Positions 15,509-22,676 of a stretch of 51,884 nucleotides of DNA are shown in pieces. Numbering within the stretch: position 1 is the first letter of the stretch; the number at the start of each line of letters is the position of its first letter. Where the stretch lies: assembly GCF_016863335.1 (NCBI RefSeq), contig NZ_BOOR01000078.1:1-51884 (forward strand), read 5' to 3'. Origin of the DNA: Planotetraspora thailandica. Lineage in GTDB: Bacteria > Actinomycetota > Actinomycetes > Streptosporangiales > Streptosporangiaceae. The position numbers were made by a program, and so were the translations under genes. The notes below the pieces were generated by a model, which ran no database searches, was not told the origin of the DNA, and saw only the letters and a program-made list of their open reading frames with translations.

Positions 15509-18249
15509 GCCGTGCGGCGACGCAGGGCCAGGCGGAAGCCCAGATCCCAGTAGGCGTTGCAGGGCGGGTCGTCCAATCTGAACGAAACGTGAGTGGCCAG
15601 CCTCTCTCTGCTGTACCACGACCCGCCGCGCACCACCCGCTTGCTCAGTCCGTCGGCAATTTCACGGTCTCCGTCATCACTCCATGGCAGTGACAGACTG
15701 CTGACCCATTCCCACACGTTGCCGCCCATGTCCTGCGGTCCGTCGTTCGCGCCGCCGCCGAAGAAACCTACGGGAATGGCACCGAAATGGACGATCCAGG
15801 GTTCGGGAGAAGAACTACTGAAGTCACGGACGACACATTTAGTGTCGTCGAAGGCGTCGCCCCAGGGATAGTCGCGTCGCTCGCCTGCGCCGTATCCACC
15901 GGCGGCCCACTCCCATTCGATCTCGGTGGGAAGAGAAACGACGTCGGCAGGTCCGACCCTGCCGGACTGGCGAAGCCGTGCCTGGAGCCACCGGCAATAG
16001 GCGTGAGCTTCCCATAAGTTGACGCCTACGACCGGAGCCGTGGGCAGATTGAATCGGGAGTCCTGCCAGTACAGAGGATGTCGGCGTTGCATGATCCGCC
16101 GGGCGATGCGCTCGGGCTGATCCTGTGCATAGGCAGCGAACTCGTCCTCTCCAAACTCCTTGACGAAGTTCAGATCCTTCTGCTGGTCCCACAGAAGAAC
16201 GAGGCGGCCGATGAATTCAGGATCCTGCCGCTGCCAGCGGCCGGCGTCGTGCCCCACCCACCATTGAGGATCGTCGTAGCCGCCGTCATCGACGAACCGC
16301 CGGTACTCGACGTTGGTCACCGGGAAACGAGCGATCTCGAACGGTGCGACGCTCACGTTCCGCGGCGGGCTCGACGCGAGCCTCTTCCGCTCACTCATTT
16401 CCAGGGGGCGGTCGGTCCCCACCTTTCCGTCACCACCGGGAATCCGAACAAAACTTCCCATGTCATCACGCAGGCGGCCCAATTCGTCGACGAAGCGGGA
16501 ATCGCGCACGCGGCTGACGGCGCAAAGCGCCCTCATGCGCGTGTCGCGAATCAGGTCGGATCGAGAGGCCACGGCCAGGAGGGTGTGAGCGCAGAAGGTC
16601 CACAGCCCGGTGAACGCCGGGTCATCAGGATCAGGTTCCGTCTGTCCGGTCACGGCGGCGCTGAACCCGTAACGGATGGCCGCTTCGCTGCCGATCTCCG
16701 CCAGCATGTCGCCGGCGAGGCATGCCCCGATCGCGGCCAGGGATCGAGCCTCCTGCTCGGAGTGCTCGGTCAGGAAACGCCGGGCGCGCCTGAGAAGACC
16801 CCGCGACAACATGAAGATGTCGGTGACGTTTTCCCCCGACGCCTGAGCGATGCTCGCGGCGTAGGCGAACACTTCGTTCCACTCGGGACGGAGAGCGAGG
16901 CCCCACCGATATGAACGGTCCACGAACTTGATGAGATGCTGGGCCGCGAGGTACTCCTGAAAGCTTCGGTGCGCGAACTCGAACACTCCGGCCTGCCGTT
17001 CTTGCACGAGACCGGCGGACGACGTTCCCACCAACTGGTCGACATATGCGTCGATGTACTGAGCGAGATCAGCCGCATTGAGGTAATGCGAACTGGCCGG
17101 CAGACCGGTCTCGACGTACCGGCGAAGCGTCGACCACTCGATCCGGTTGCCGTCCTGTCCGCTGATCGAGCGGTCGAGGGCGTCAAACGCCAGGCGGCCG
17201 ACCAGATCCTTGAGAAGAACCGGGTCCAGACGGTCCCGGACCCGGCGCGCGCTCTCGCCCCGCCATCGCGGATCCACGAGCAGGTAGTCGACAGCCTGCC
17301 TGAGCACTTCCGCCCTGCCCGACTGCGCGCGCAACGGCTGAGAATCGACCATGCAAAGAACGGCGGCGAGGAGCGGGCTTTCCGCCACTTCTCTCAGCTC
17401 ACTGTGTGCGTCCAGTACTTCTCGCGTGGCCGACACCCTCTGTGCGATCAAGGTGCTCTGCCCTCCGACGGCCGAGCTGTGCCATTGCTCCACATAGGTG
17501 TCGAGTTGGTCCTCGGTGAAACCGGCCATCTCCAGTACGGGCATGTTCCTCAGGGACCGCCGCGGTCGTTCGGCGAAATAGTCATCGATCCTGCATGTGA
17601 TCAAAACCCTGTTGCGGGTCGAAAGAATCGCGGCATTCAGAAACGTGCGCAGCGGCTGAATAAGACCGGCGTCTACTTCGTCCAGCCCATCGAGAAAGAA
17701 CCACAGATGCCCCGCCGCGCTGGCTTCCGTGAGTACATTGACGACTCCAGGGCGGCCCTGCGCGCCTCGGAGCCTGCCGAACAATTCCTCCAGAGAGGTC
17801 CAGACGCCCGAATCGTTCACGCTCGACAGCGGCACGTGGACAGGAATCCACCCGTGGCGGTGCAGGTTGGCCTCGTAGGCGTACAGATTGGCGAGCCGAC
17901 GGCAGAGGGTGCTTTTCCCGAAACCCGGCGGGGCCGTAATGACCGCCTTTCTGAAGGTCACCATGTTCAACGCGGCGTCGACCTGCATGACAGTGCGTTC
18001 GGAGATGCCACGACGCTCCGAAGGAGGAGCCAGCGCAAGTGCCTTCCCGAATTCGGATACGGTCACCGTCGGCGGGATCCACACATCTTCGAGCCGGATC
18101 CGGTCCGCGCCGATGCCTTGCGGGTTGCCGAAGGCGAGATATTCGGTGTCGGCCAGGACGACGCTGAGATAGGCGGCGAGGTCCGCCGTCACGTTGAGTG
18201 CCCTCCTGGGCTCACGCTCCGCGTCGATGGGAATGGTCTCGTCAGTCAC
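15499..18249 (-). CDS. NACHT ATPase with C-terminal SUMF1 (formylglycine-generating enzyme-like) domain
   Basis: The 916-residue protein has an N-terminal region of about 95 residues, a NACHT-type NTPase (Walker A ITAPPGFGKST at about residues 104-113, Walker B LWFFLDGLDEVD at about 182-193, sensor VLITCRIDDYF), helical winged/superhelical segments to about residue 600, and a SUMF1/C-type-lectin-fold domain (APFEIARFPVTNVEYRRF, PVVGVNLWEAHAYCRWL, SLPTEIEWEWAAGG, DMGGNVWEWVSS, RVVRGGSWYSRERL). The two catalytic cysteines of true formylglycine-generating enzymes are absent (YSRERLATHVSFR occupies that stretch), so this domain probably binds ligands. Bacterial NACHT proteins include antiphage effectors; a sensing or defence role is inferred. 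It is the last gene of an operon with the membrane protein (6-bp gap). Confidence 0.88.
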   Translation of the reverse strand: MTDETIPIDAEREPRRALNVTADLAAYLSVVLADTEYLAFGNPQGIGADRIRLEDVWIPPTVTVSEFGKALALAPPSERRGISERTVMQVDAALNMVTFRKAVITAPPGFGKSTLCRRLANLYAYEANLHRHGWIPVHVPLSSVNDSGVWTSLEELFGRLRGAQGRPGVVNVLTEASAAGHLWFFLDGLDEVDAGLIQPLRTFLNAAILSTRNRVLITCRIDDYFAERPRRSLRNMPVLEMAGFTEDQLDTYVEQWHSSAVGGQSTLIAQRVSATREVLDAHSELREVAESPLLAAVLCMVDSQPLRAQSGRAEVLRQAVDYLLVDPRWRGESARRVRDRLDPVLLKDLVGRLAFDALDRSISGQDGNRIEWSTLRRYVETGLPASSHYLNAADLAQYIDAYVDQLVGTSSAGLVQERQAGVFEFAHRSFQEYLAAQHLIKFVDRSYRWGLALRPEWNEVFAYAASIAQASGENVTDIFMLSRGLLRRARRFLTEHSEQEARSLAAIGACLAGDMLAEIGSEAAIRYGFSAAVTGQTEPDPDDPAFTGLWTFCAHTLLAVASRSDLIRDTRMRALCAVSRVRDSRFVDELGRLRDDMGSFVRIPGGDGKVGTDRPLEMSERKRLASSPPRNVSVAPFEIARFPVTNVEYRRFVDDGGYDDPQWWVGHDAGRWQRQDPEFIGRLVLLWDQQKDLNFVKEFGEDEFAAYAQDQPERIARRIMQRRHPLYWQDSRFNLPTAPVVGVNLWEAHAYCRWLQARLRQSGRVGPADVVSLPTEIEWEWAAGGYGAGERRDYPWGDAFDDTKCVVRDFSSSSPEPWIVHFGAIPVGFFGGGANDGPQDMGGNVWEWVSSLSLPWSDDGDREIADGLSKRVVRGGSWYSRERLATHVSFRLDDPPCNAYWDLGFRLALRRRTAHG

Positions 18250-18255
18250 GGCACA

Positions 18256-18948
18256 TCAATCCGCTTCGAACCGTACGGCCTCGCTCCGGCCGGCCACCTG
18301 CCCATGAATTGTCACCTCGGGGATGTAGGCGAGAGGTCCCAACGACGATCTGCGCCAGCACTCACCCGCCAGATCGACGAAATCGAGTTCGCACACCGGC
18401 TCTGTCAACGCGTGCACCGGTATGCGTGTACGAATACGACTGAACCCCGGCGCGATCGGGTCAAGGTGAGTGACATCCAGCTTGCCGACCTGCTTACCGG
18501 TCCCCCTCTCCCGAACAGTGAGGGTCCAGGCGTTGATGGGCAGCGGGGTCAAATTGTTGAAGCACAGATACCAACCCAGCTGACCTTGAGAGTCGTCGTC
18601 CAGAAACGACATCCAGCAGAACACTTGCGTGCGTTCCCGCCGGTCCTGCCGGGCGATGTCGTCCAACCGCGCGGCCTCTTGCTGCTTGATCTGCCGGAAC
18701 GCGACGGCGACGGCGGCCACGGTCCCGATTCCCTGCGCCCATGAGCCGACGTCACCGAAGCGCTGATAGTCGATCACGCCGAAGCCGAAGATACGGAGCC
18801 CCCATAAGTGAAGGAGCAGAAGAAAGGCCACCGCCACGAGCAACGCGAGCGTCCATACCGGCGATCGCCATCGCAACCATCCTGGAACCCGAGCCCGGTT
18901 CAGCCTCTTCCTACCGTTGCTCCGCACCGGTCCATCACTCCCTAGCAT
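18256..18948 (-). CDS. Small membrane protein, function unknown
   Basis: The 230-residue protein has a basic N-terminus, a membrane helix at about residues 30-52 (WTLALLVAVAFLLLLHLWGL), a second hydrophobic segment in SWAQGIGTVAAVAVAFRQIK, then a charged helix (QQEAARLDDIARQDRRERTQ) and a mostly beta C-terminal domain. This layout (one or two helices, a coiled linker, a beta domain) is common in uncharacterised actinobacterial proteins. The ATG at 18948 overlaps the stop of the dehydrogenase gene (ATGcTAG) and is therefore preferred to an upstream extension. It ends 6 bp before the NACHT-SUMF1 start, so it may anchor or partner that protein. Confidence 0.65.
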   Translation of the reverse strand: MLGSDGPVRSNGRKRLNRARVPGWLRWRSPVWTLALLVAVAFLLLLHLWGLRIFGFGVIDYQRFGDVGSWAQGIGTVAAVAVAFRQIKQQEAARLDDIARQDRRERTQVFCWMSFLDDDSQGQLGWYLCFNNLTPLPINAWTLTVRERGTGKQVGKLDVTHLDPIAPGFSRIRTRIPVHALTEPVCELDFVDLAGECWRRSSLGPLAYIPEVTIHGQVAGRSEAVRFEAD

Positions 18949-19925
18949 GTGCCGAGCGCCGGGACCGGGTAGGGGGGAACTCGCTGTTCCAGCACGGCAA
19001 GCAGGTTCTCCGCGGCCATTGCGGCCATCCGGTGCACCGCCTGGTGGCTCAGGTAGGCGCAGTGTGGCGTGACAAGAAGGCGTGGCGTCATGGCCAGGAG
19101 ACCGTAGGGGTCGTCGTGCGGCTCTGGAGTCGGCTCGATGTAGTACCCGTCCATCGCCGCTCCCGCGATGCGACCGGCCATGAGCGCCTCGCGCAGCGCA
19201 ACCGGGTCGACCAGCTCCGCGCGCGCAGTGTTCACGAGAATTCCCGAGCCTCCAAGCAGGGTCAGTTCCTCTTCTGCGATCACGCCGTCGTTGTCGCCGG
19301 GCTTGTACGCGAGGCCGAGGCTGAGAAGGTCCACCTGCGCACACAGTTCCCGGATGGAATCGGCTCTCGTGTAACCGAGCCCGCGAAGCTCCGGCCGGAT
19401 CGAGCGGTTCCAATAGGCGACGCGAGCGCCGAACGCCGACGACGCCATGCGCGCCACTTCCTGCCCTATCCTGCCCATCCCCGCTATTCCGACGCGCGCG
19501 CCGATCAACGATGGTGTGGCGACCTCGCTCCAGCCGCCTGCGCGAACCTCGTTGGCGCGCTCCGTCACCCGCCGAGTCATATCCAGCATGAGCGCAATGG
19601 TGAATTCGGCGACCGCTTCGGCGTTCGCGTGCGGCGTATATGTGAATTGCATGCCGACGGGATTTTCGGGCAATTGCATGAATGAGTGATAGCCGGTGCC
19701 CATGAAGCAGATGACCGCAAGCTCCGGCACCTTCTGCCAGACATCCTTCGTCATCCGCTCAGAACCGCCCTGGACGTAACCCCACGCGCCGGAGAGAGTC
19801 GAGACGATCTCGTCTCTGTCGAGAGTCCCGGGAATCGCTTCAATGACCAGGCCGTGAGCCTCAAGCACACGGGCGATTTCAGCGGGAAACGCGGCCCCGG
19901 TGATGACTACACGCCTCTTTTTCAT
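18942..19925 (-). CDS. D-isomer-specific 2-hydroxyacid dehydrogenase, NAD-dependent
   Basis: The 327-residue protein has the substrate-domain/NAD-domain architecture of the family. The Rossmann motif is GIAGMGRIGQEVA, followed by the cofactor-discriminating WNRSIRP. Catalytic residues appear in order: arginine in NTARAELVD, glutamate in GYYIEPTPEPHDD and histidine in TPHCAYLSHQA. The ATG at 19925 is chosen because AGGGG lies 5 nt before it; an in-frame GTG is 6 nt upstream. It oxidises or reduces a 2-hydroxy/2-oxo acid, but the substrate is not evident. It is the first clear gene of the operon that ends with the NACHT-SUMF1 protein, an unexpected partnership. Confidence 0.85.
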   Translation of the reverse strand: MKKRRVVITGAAFPAEIARVLEAHGLVIEAIPGTLDRDEIVSTLSGAWGYVQGGSERMTKDVWQKVPELAVICFMGTGYHSFMQLPENPVGMQFTYTPHANAEAVAEFTIALMLDMTRRVTERANEVRAGGWSEVATPSLIGARVGIAGMGRIGQEVARMASSAFGARVAYWNRSIRPELRGLGYTRADSIRELCAQVDLLSLGLAYKPGDNDGVIAEEELTLLGGSGILVNTARAELVDPVALREALMAGRIAGAAMDGYYIEPTPEPHDDPYGLLAMTPRLLVTPHCAYLSHQAVHRMAAMAAENLLAVLEQRVPPYPVPALGTC

Positions 19926-20050
19926 CGCCACCCCTGCGCCCGGCCTCCCAAGAAGTGCCGAGCAAGCGCCGTACCTACGGACCCATCGTCATCCTCGACT
20001 ATACGAGCGATGCCGAGCCGGATCCCGCGCCTCATATCGGCGTCACGCAT
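19922..20050 (-). CDS. Possible 42-aa leader ORF coupled to the dehydrogenase gene
   Basis: A short frame starts at the ATG 20048-20050 and ends with a TGA that overlaps the dehydrogenase ATG (CGATGA). The product contains RRGIRLGIARIVEDDD, then VGTALARHFLGGRAQGWR. No ribosome site or family is recognised. The exact stop/start overlap with the next gene is the only argument that it is translated; the TAG two codons upstream fixes the 5' limit of the frame. It may equally be the tail of a lost gene. Confidence 0.25.
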   Translation of the reverse strand: MRDADMRRGIRLGIARIVEDDDGSVGTALARHFLGGRAQGWR

Positions 20051-20265
20051 CAGCTACATATGCGGCGGCGGGGAGATTGTTACGAGATAGCACATCGTCA
20101 TGTTTCGGCCGTCCAATATGTGTGATGCCGGTTGCCGTATTTGAGATAGTTATCGGATCATCTTGACCATAATGTCCCGCCATGACGGGTATGTTGGCGG
20201 CGTCATGCGACGCTCCGGACGCGCGTCAGACAGTCACTTCGCGTGCCGGCGAAGGGAGGCCTCCG
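19926..20265. other. Divergent intergenic region between dehydrogenase and SDR genes
   Basis: This 340-bp gap is AT-richer than its surroundings, especially 20040-20180. It holds the possible 42-aa ORF on the minus strand and TTGACC at about 20164, which could be a -35 element for the SDR gene, but no -10 at a normal distance was found. An in-frame ATG for the SDR at 20182 lies here without a ribosome site. Confidence 0.4.
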
Positions 20266-21057
20266 TTGACGAGAATCGCCGTCGTCACCGGTGGCGCGTC
20301 CGGGATCGGAAAGGCTCTCGCGACCGAACTCGTACGGCGAGGCGTCGACGTGACCGTCGCCGACATCAAGGACCACGAGGCCGTCGCGAACGAGCTCGGC
20401 TGCAACGGCTCCCGGGTCGACGTCACCGACGCGGAAGCCGTACACGACCTGATCACCGGGGTGAAGGCGCGGCACGGACGGCTCGACTTCCTTTTCAACA
20501 ATGCCGGCATCGGCGTCAACGGACGCACGGAGGAGATGACCCTCGAGCACTGGCGGCGGTCGATCGAGGTCAATCTGGTCGGGGTCGTCCACGGCGTGCA
20601 CGCGGCCTACCCGATCATGATCGAGCAGGGCTTCGGATGGATCGTCAACACCGCCTCTCTCGCCGGGCTCATCCCGGTTCCCCTGCTGGTGCCGTACGTG
20701 ACGGCCAAACACGCGGTCGTGGGCCTTTCGACGGCGCTGCGGGCCGAGGCGAGCGCGCACGGGGTGAAGGTGATGGCGGTCTGTCCCGGGTTCGTCGACA
20801 CTCCGCTGCTCGACAACATCAACCCCGGCCTGCCGCAGACGAACGTGGGCCGTCACACCCGCGAGATCGCCGTGGCGGCCCAGGGGTCGCTGTATCCACC
20901 CGACGCCGTGGCTCGCGATGTCATGCGTGGGCTGGAGCGTGATCAGCCCATCGTCATCAGCCCGGGATGGGCGAGGAACGCGTGGTGGATCACCCGCCTC
21001 TCGCCGCGGCTGATTCTGCGCCTGGCCGAGCGGGCGGCGCGGCGCGCACTCACCTGA
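20266..21057 (+). CDS. Short-chain dehydrogenase/reductase (SDR)
   Basis: The 263-residue classical SDR has the cofactor loop VVTGGASGIGKAL, the acidic position in VADIKDH that favours NAD(H), LFNNAGIGVNG, the catalytic serine in VNTASLAG and the YxxxK motif in YVTAKHAVVGLS; PGFVDTPLLDN follows. The TTG at 20266 is chosen because GGGAGG lies 6 nt upstream; the ATG at 20182 adds 28 residues with no family counterpart. Substrate is unknown; the shape of the C-terminus (long, with SPRLILRLAERAARRAL) resembles SDRs acting on lipophilic alcohols. The gene stands alone and is followed 18 bp later by the first repeat array. Confidence 0.88.
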   Translation: MTRIAVVTGGASGIGKALATELVRRGVDVTVADIKDHEAVANELGCNGSRVDVTDAEAVHDLITGVKARHGRLDFLFNNAGIGVNGRTEEMTLEHWRRSIEVNLVGVVHGVHAAYPIMIEQGFGWIVNTASLAGLIPVPLLVPYVTAKHAVVGLSTALRAEASAHGVKVMAVCPGFVDTPLLDNINPGLPQTNVGRHTREIAVAAQGSLYPPDAVARDVMRGLERDQPIVISPGWARNAWWITRLSPRLILRLAERAARRALT

Positions 21058-21075
21058 GCCCCCTCCCCCCTCGCC

Positions 21076-21400
21076 GTGATCATGCAGAAGTTCGCGTACG
21101 GGCGCGCCGACCGGCCCACCCTCCGCGCGTGATCATGCAGAAGTTCGCGTACGGGCGCGCTGACCAGGCCCGTCTCAAATCGTGATCATGCAGAAGTTCG
21201 AGGAAACGCCCCCTCACCTGCATGAACCCTTGTCGTGATCATGCAATGCGGCTGCCATTCCCCCGGAAGAGAGGCGGCCGACGTGCATGATCACGACCGC
21301 CGTCGTCGCAGGTCGTACGGCACGTCCGCAAACTTCTGCATGATCACGATCGTCGTCGTTGCAGGCCACGCGCCATGATCCCGAACTTCTGCATGATCAC
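21076..21400. repeat. Repeat array 1: 18-nt motif every 53 bp, inverted about a centre
   Basis: GTGATCATGCAGAAGTTC starts at 21076, 21129 and 21182 on the plus strand, and a shortened copy (GTGATCATGCA) starts at 21235. The reverse complement ends at 21294 (shortened), 21347 (AACTTCTGCATGATCAC) and 21400 (full). Every step between neighbours on each arm is exactly 53 bp. Within most units a second box CCTGC(A/G) begins 35 nt after the start of the first. The short copies face each other across a 38-bp centre. It fills the gap between the SDR and lacI-type genes. It is not coding (53 is not a multiple of 3) and is not a CRISPR. Confidence 0.9.
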
Positions 21401-21555
21401 GGCAAGGGGCTGGCGCTGGGGGTCGCAAGTTTCGAACAATCTTCGAATGTTTCGCAGCCGGAGAGCATGAAAGTAAAGAACTCTCGTCAATACGCCTGTG
21501 GGAGCGATCCCATCGTCCATCGCCCCCAAAACCGCTCTTGCGTGCAGAAATGGCC

Positions 21556-21576
21556 CCGAAAGTTTTCGGATACGCT
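21556..21576 (+). promoter_or_regulatory. LacI-type operator and -10 of the lacI-family gene
   Basis: CCGAAAGTTTTCGG (21556-21569) is an inverted repeat (CCGAAA/TTTCGG) of the kind bound by LacI-family sugar regulators. It lies directly before TACGCT (21571-21576), a -10 hexamer 7 nt upstream of the ATG. Binding here would block the promoter, so autoregulation is likely. The transcript is probably leaderless. Confidence 0.6.
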
Positions 21577-21583
21577 CTCAGCC

Positions 21584-22594
21584 ATGCCAGCGAAAAGGCG
21601 GGTCACGATCGCCCTCATCGCCCAAGAGGCGGGGGTGTCGGTGCCGACCGTCTCCAAAGTCATCAACGGCCGCCCCGAGGTCGCGCCCGACACCCGCCAA
21701 CGGGTGGAACGTCTGCTCCACAAGCACGGCTACCAGCGCAGGACGGCACAGGGCGAGGGGCCCGTGGGGCTGCTCGACCTGGTTTTCACCGAGATCGAGA
21801 GCCCATGGGCCATGGAACTGGTCCGGGGCGCGGAGGCGGCCGCCCGTGAGGCCGGGGCCAACGTCGTCATCTCGGTGCTGCACACACACGCCGGGCCCGG
21901 ACGTGACTGGCTGGAGCGCATCGCGGCCCGCCGTACCGACGGCGTGATCATCGTCGGCTCCCGCCTTTCCGTACGACAGCAGGGGCAGCTCACCGCCCGC
22001 GCGATCCCGTTCGTCGTCGTCGACCCGGAGGGCGAGCCGGCTCCCGGCGTCGCCTCCGTGGGGGCCACCAACTGGCACGGCGGCCTGGCCGCCACCCGGC
22101 ATCTCCTCGAGCTCGGCCACACGAGGATCGGCGTGATCGGCGGCCCGGCCGACATGTTGTGCAGCAGGGCAAGGATCGACGGCTACCGGGCCGCGCTGGA
22201 GACCGCCGGGGTCGAGCCCGATCCCGAGCTCATCCGGTTCGGCGACTTCCTGGTCAATTCCGGGCGCGACCACGGGCACAGCCTGCTGTCCCTCCCCAAC
22301 CCGCCCACCGCCATCTTCGCGGGCAGCGACCTGCAGGCGTTCGGCGTCTTCGAGGCGGCCCGCCAACGCGGACTCCGGGTGCCCGACGACCTGAGCGTGG
22401 TCGGGTTCGACGACCTGCCGCTGGCCAGGTCCGCCTGGCCGCCTCTTACAACGGTCAGGCAGCCGCTCCAGGAAATGGCCGCCCTGGCTGCACGCATGGT
22501 GCTCGCTCTCGGCCGCCGGGAGACGTTGGAGGCTCGGCGCGTCGAACTCGCCACCGACCTCATTGTGCGCGAGAGCACCGCCCCTCCGCGATGA
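21584..22594 (+). CDS. LacI-family transcriptional regulator
   Basis: The 336-residue protein has an N-terminal LacI helix-turn-helix (TIALIAQEAGVSVPTVSKVI, then NGRPEVAPDTRQRVERLL) and a periplasmic-binding-like effector domain (LVFTEIESPWAMELVRGAE, GVIIVGSRLS, GYRAALE, VVGFDDLPLARSAWPPLTTV). The ATG at 21584 is at the expected distance from the DNA-binding motif and from a -10; the frame extends upstream through repeat array 1 but that part is not coding. It resembles the xylan/cellobiose-type sugar repressors of actinomycetes. No sugar transporter is adjacent; the chitinase operator 3.9 kb away shares the core GAAAGTTT, but control of that gene is only a possibility. Confidence 0.9.
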   Translation: MPAKRRVTIALIAQEAGVSVPTVSKVINGRPEVAPDTRQRVERLLHKHGYQRRTAQGEGPVGLLDLVFTEIESPWAMELVRGAEAAAREAGANVVISVLHTHAGPGRDWLERIAARRTDGVIIVGSRLSVRQQGQLTARAIPFVVVDPEGEPAPGVASVGATNWHGGLAATRHLLELGHTRIGVIGGPADMLCSRARIDGYRAALETAGVEPDPELIRFGDFLVNSGRDHGHSLLSLPNPPTAIFAGSDLQAFGVFEAARQRGLRVPDDLSVVGFDDLPLARSAWPPLTTVRQPLQEMAALAARMVLALGRRETLEARRVELATDLIVRESTAPPR

Positions 22595-22676
22595 CTGGGG
22601 TTTGTCCAGGGTTGCCGATGTTTCGCGCTAAAGTTTCCCCGTTATTTGCTGGGGTTTCGCGAGACGGAGCTGACGG

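Noticed and set aside
15499-17900. The SUMF1 domain as an active formylglycine-generating enzyme
   Set aside because: The two catalytic cysteines are missing, and no sulfatase gene is nearby.
16936-18744. A 602-aa open frame on the plus strand
   Set aside because: It is antisense to the NACHT part, whose Walker motifs are unambiguous.
21359-21583. N-terminal extension of the LacI regulator
   Set aside because: The upstream frame passes through repeat array 1 and the operator, and the DNA-binding domain starts properly at 21584.
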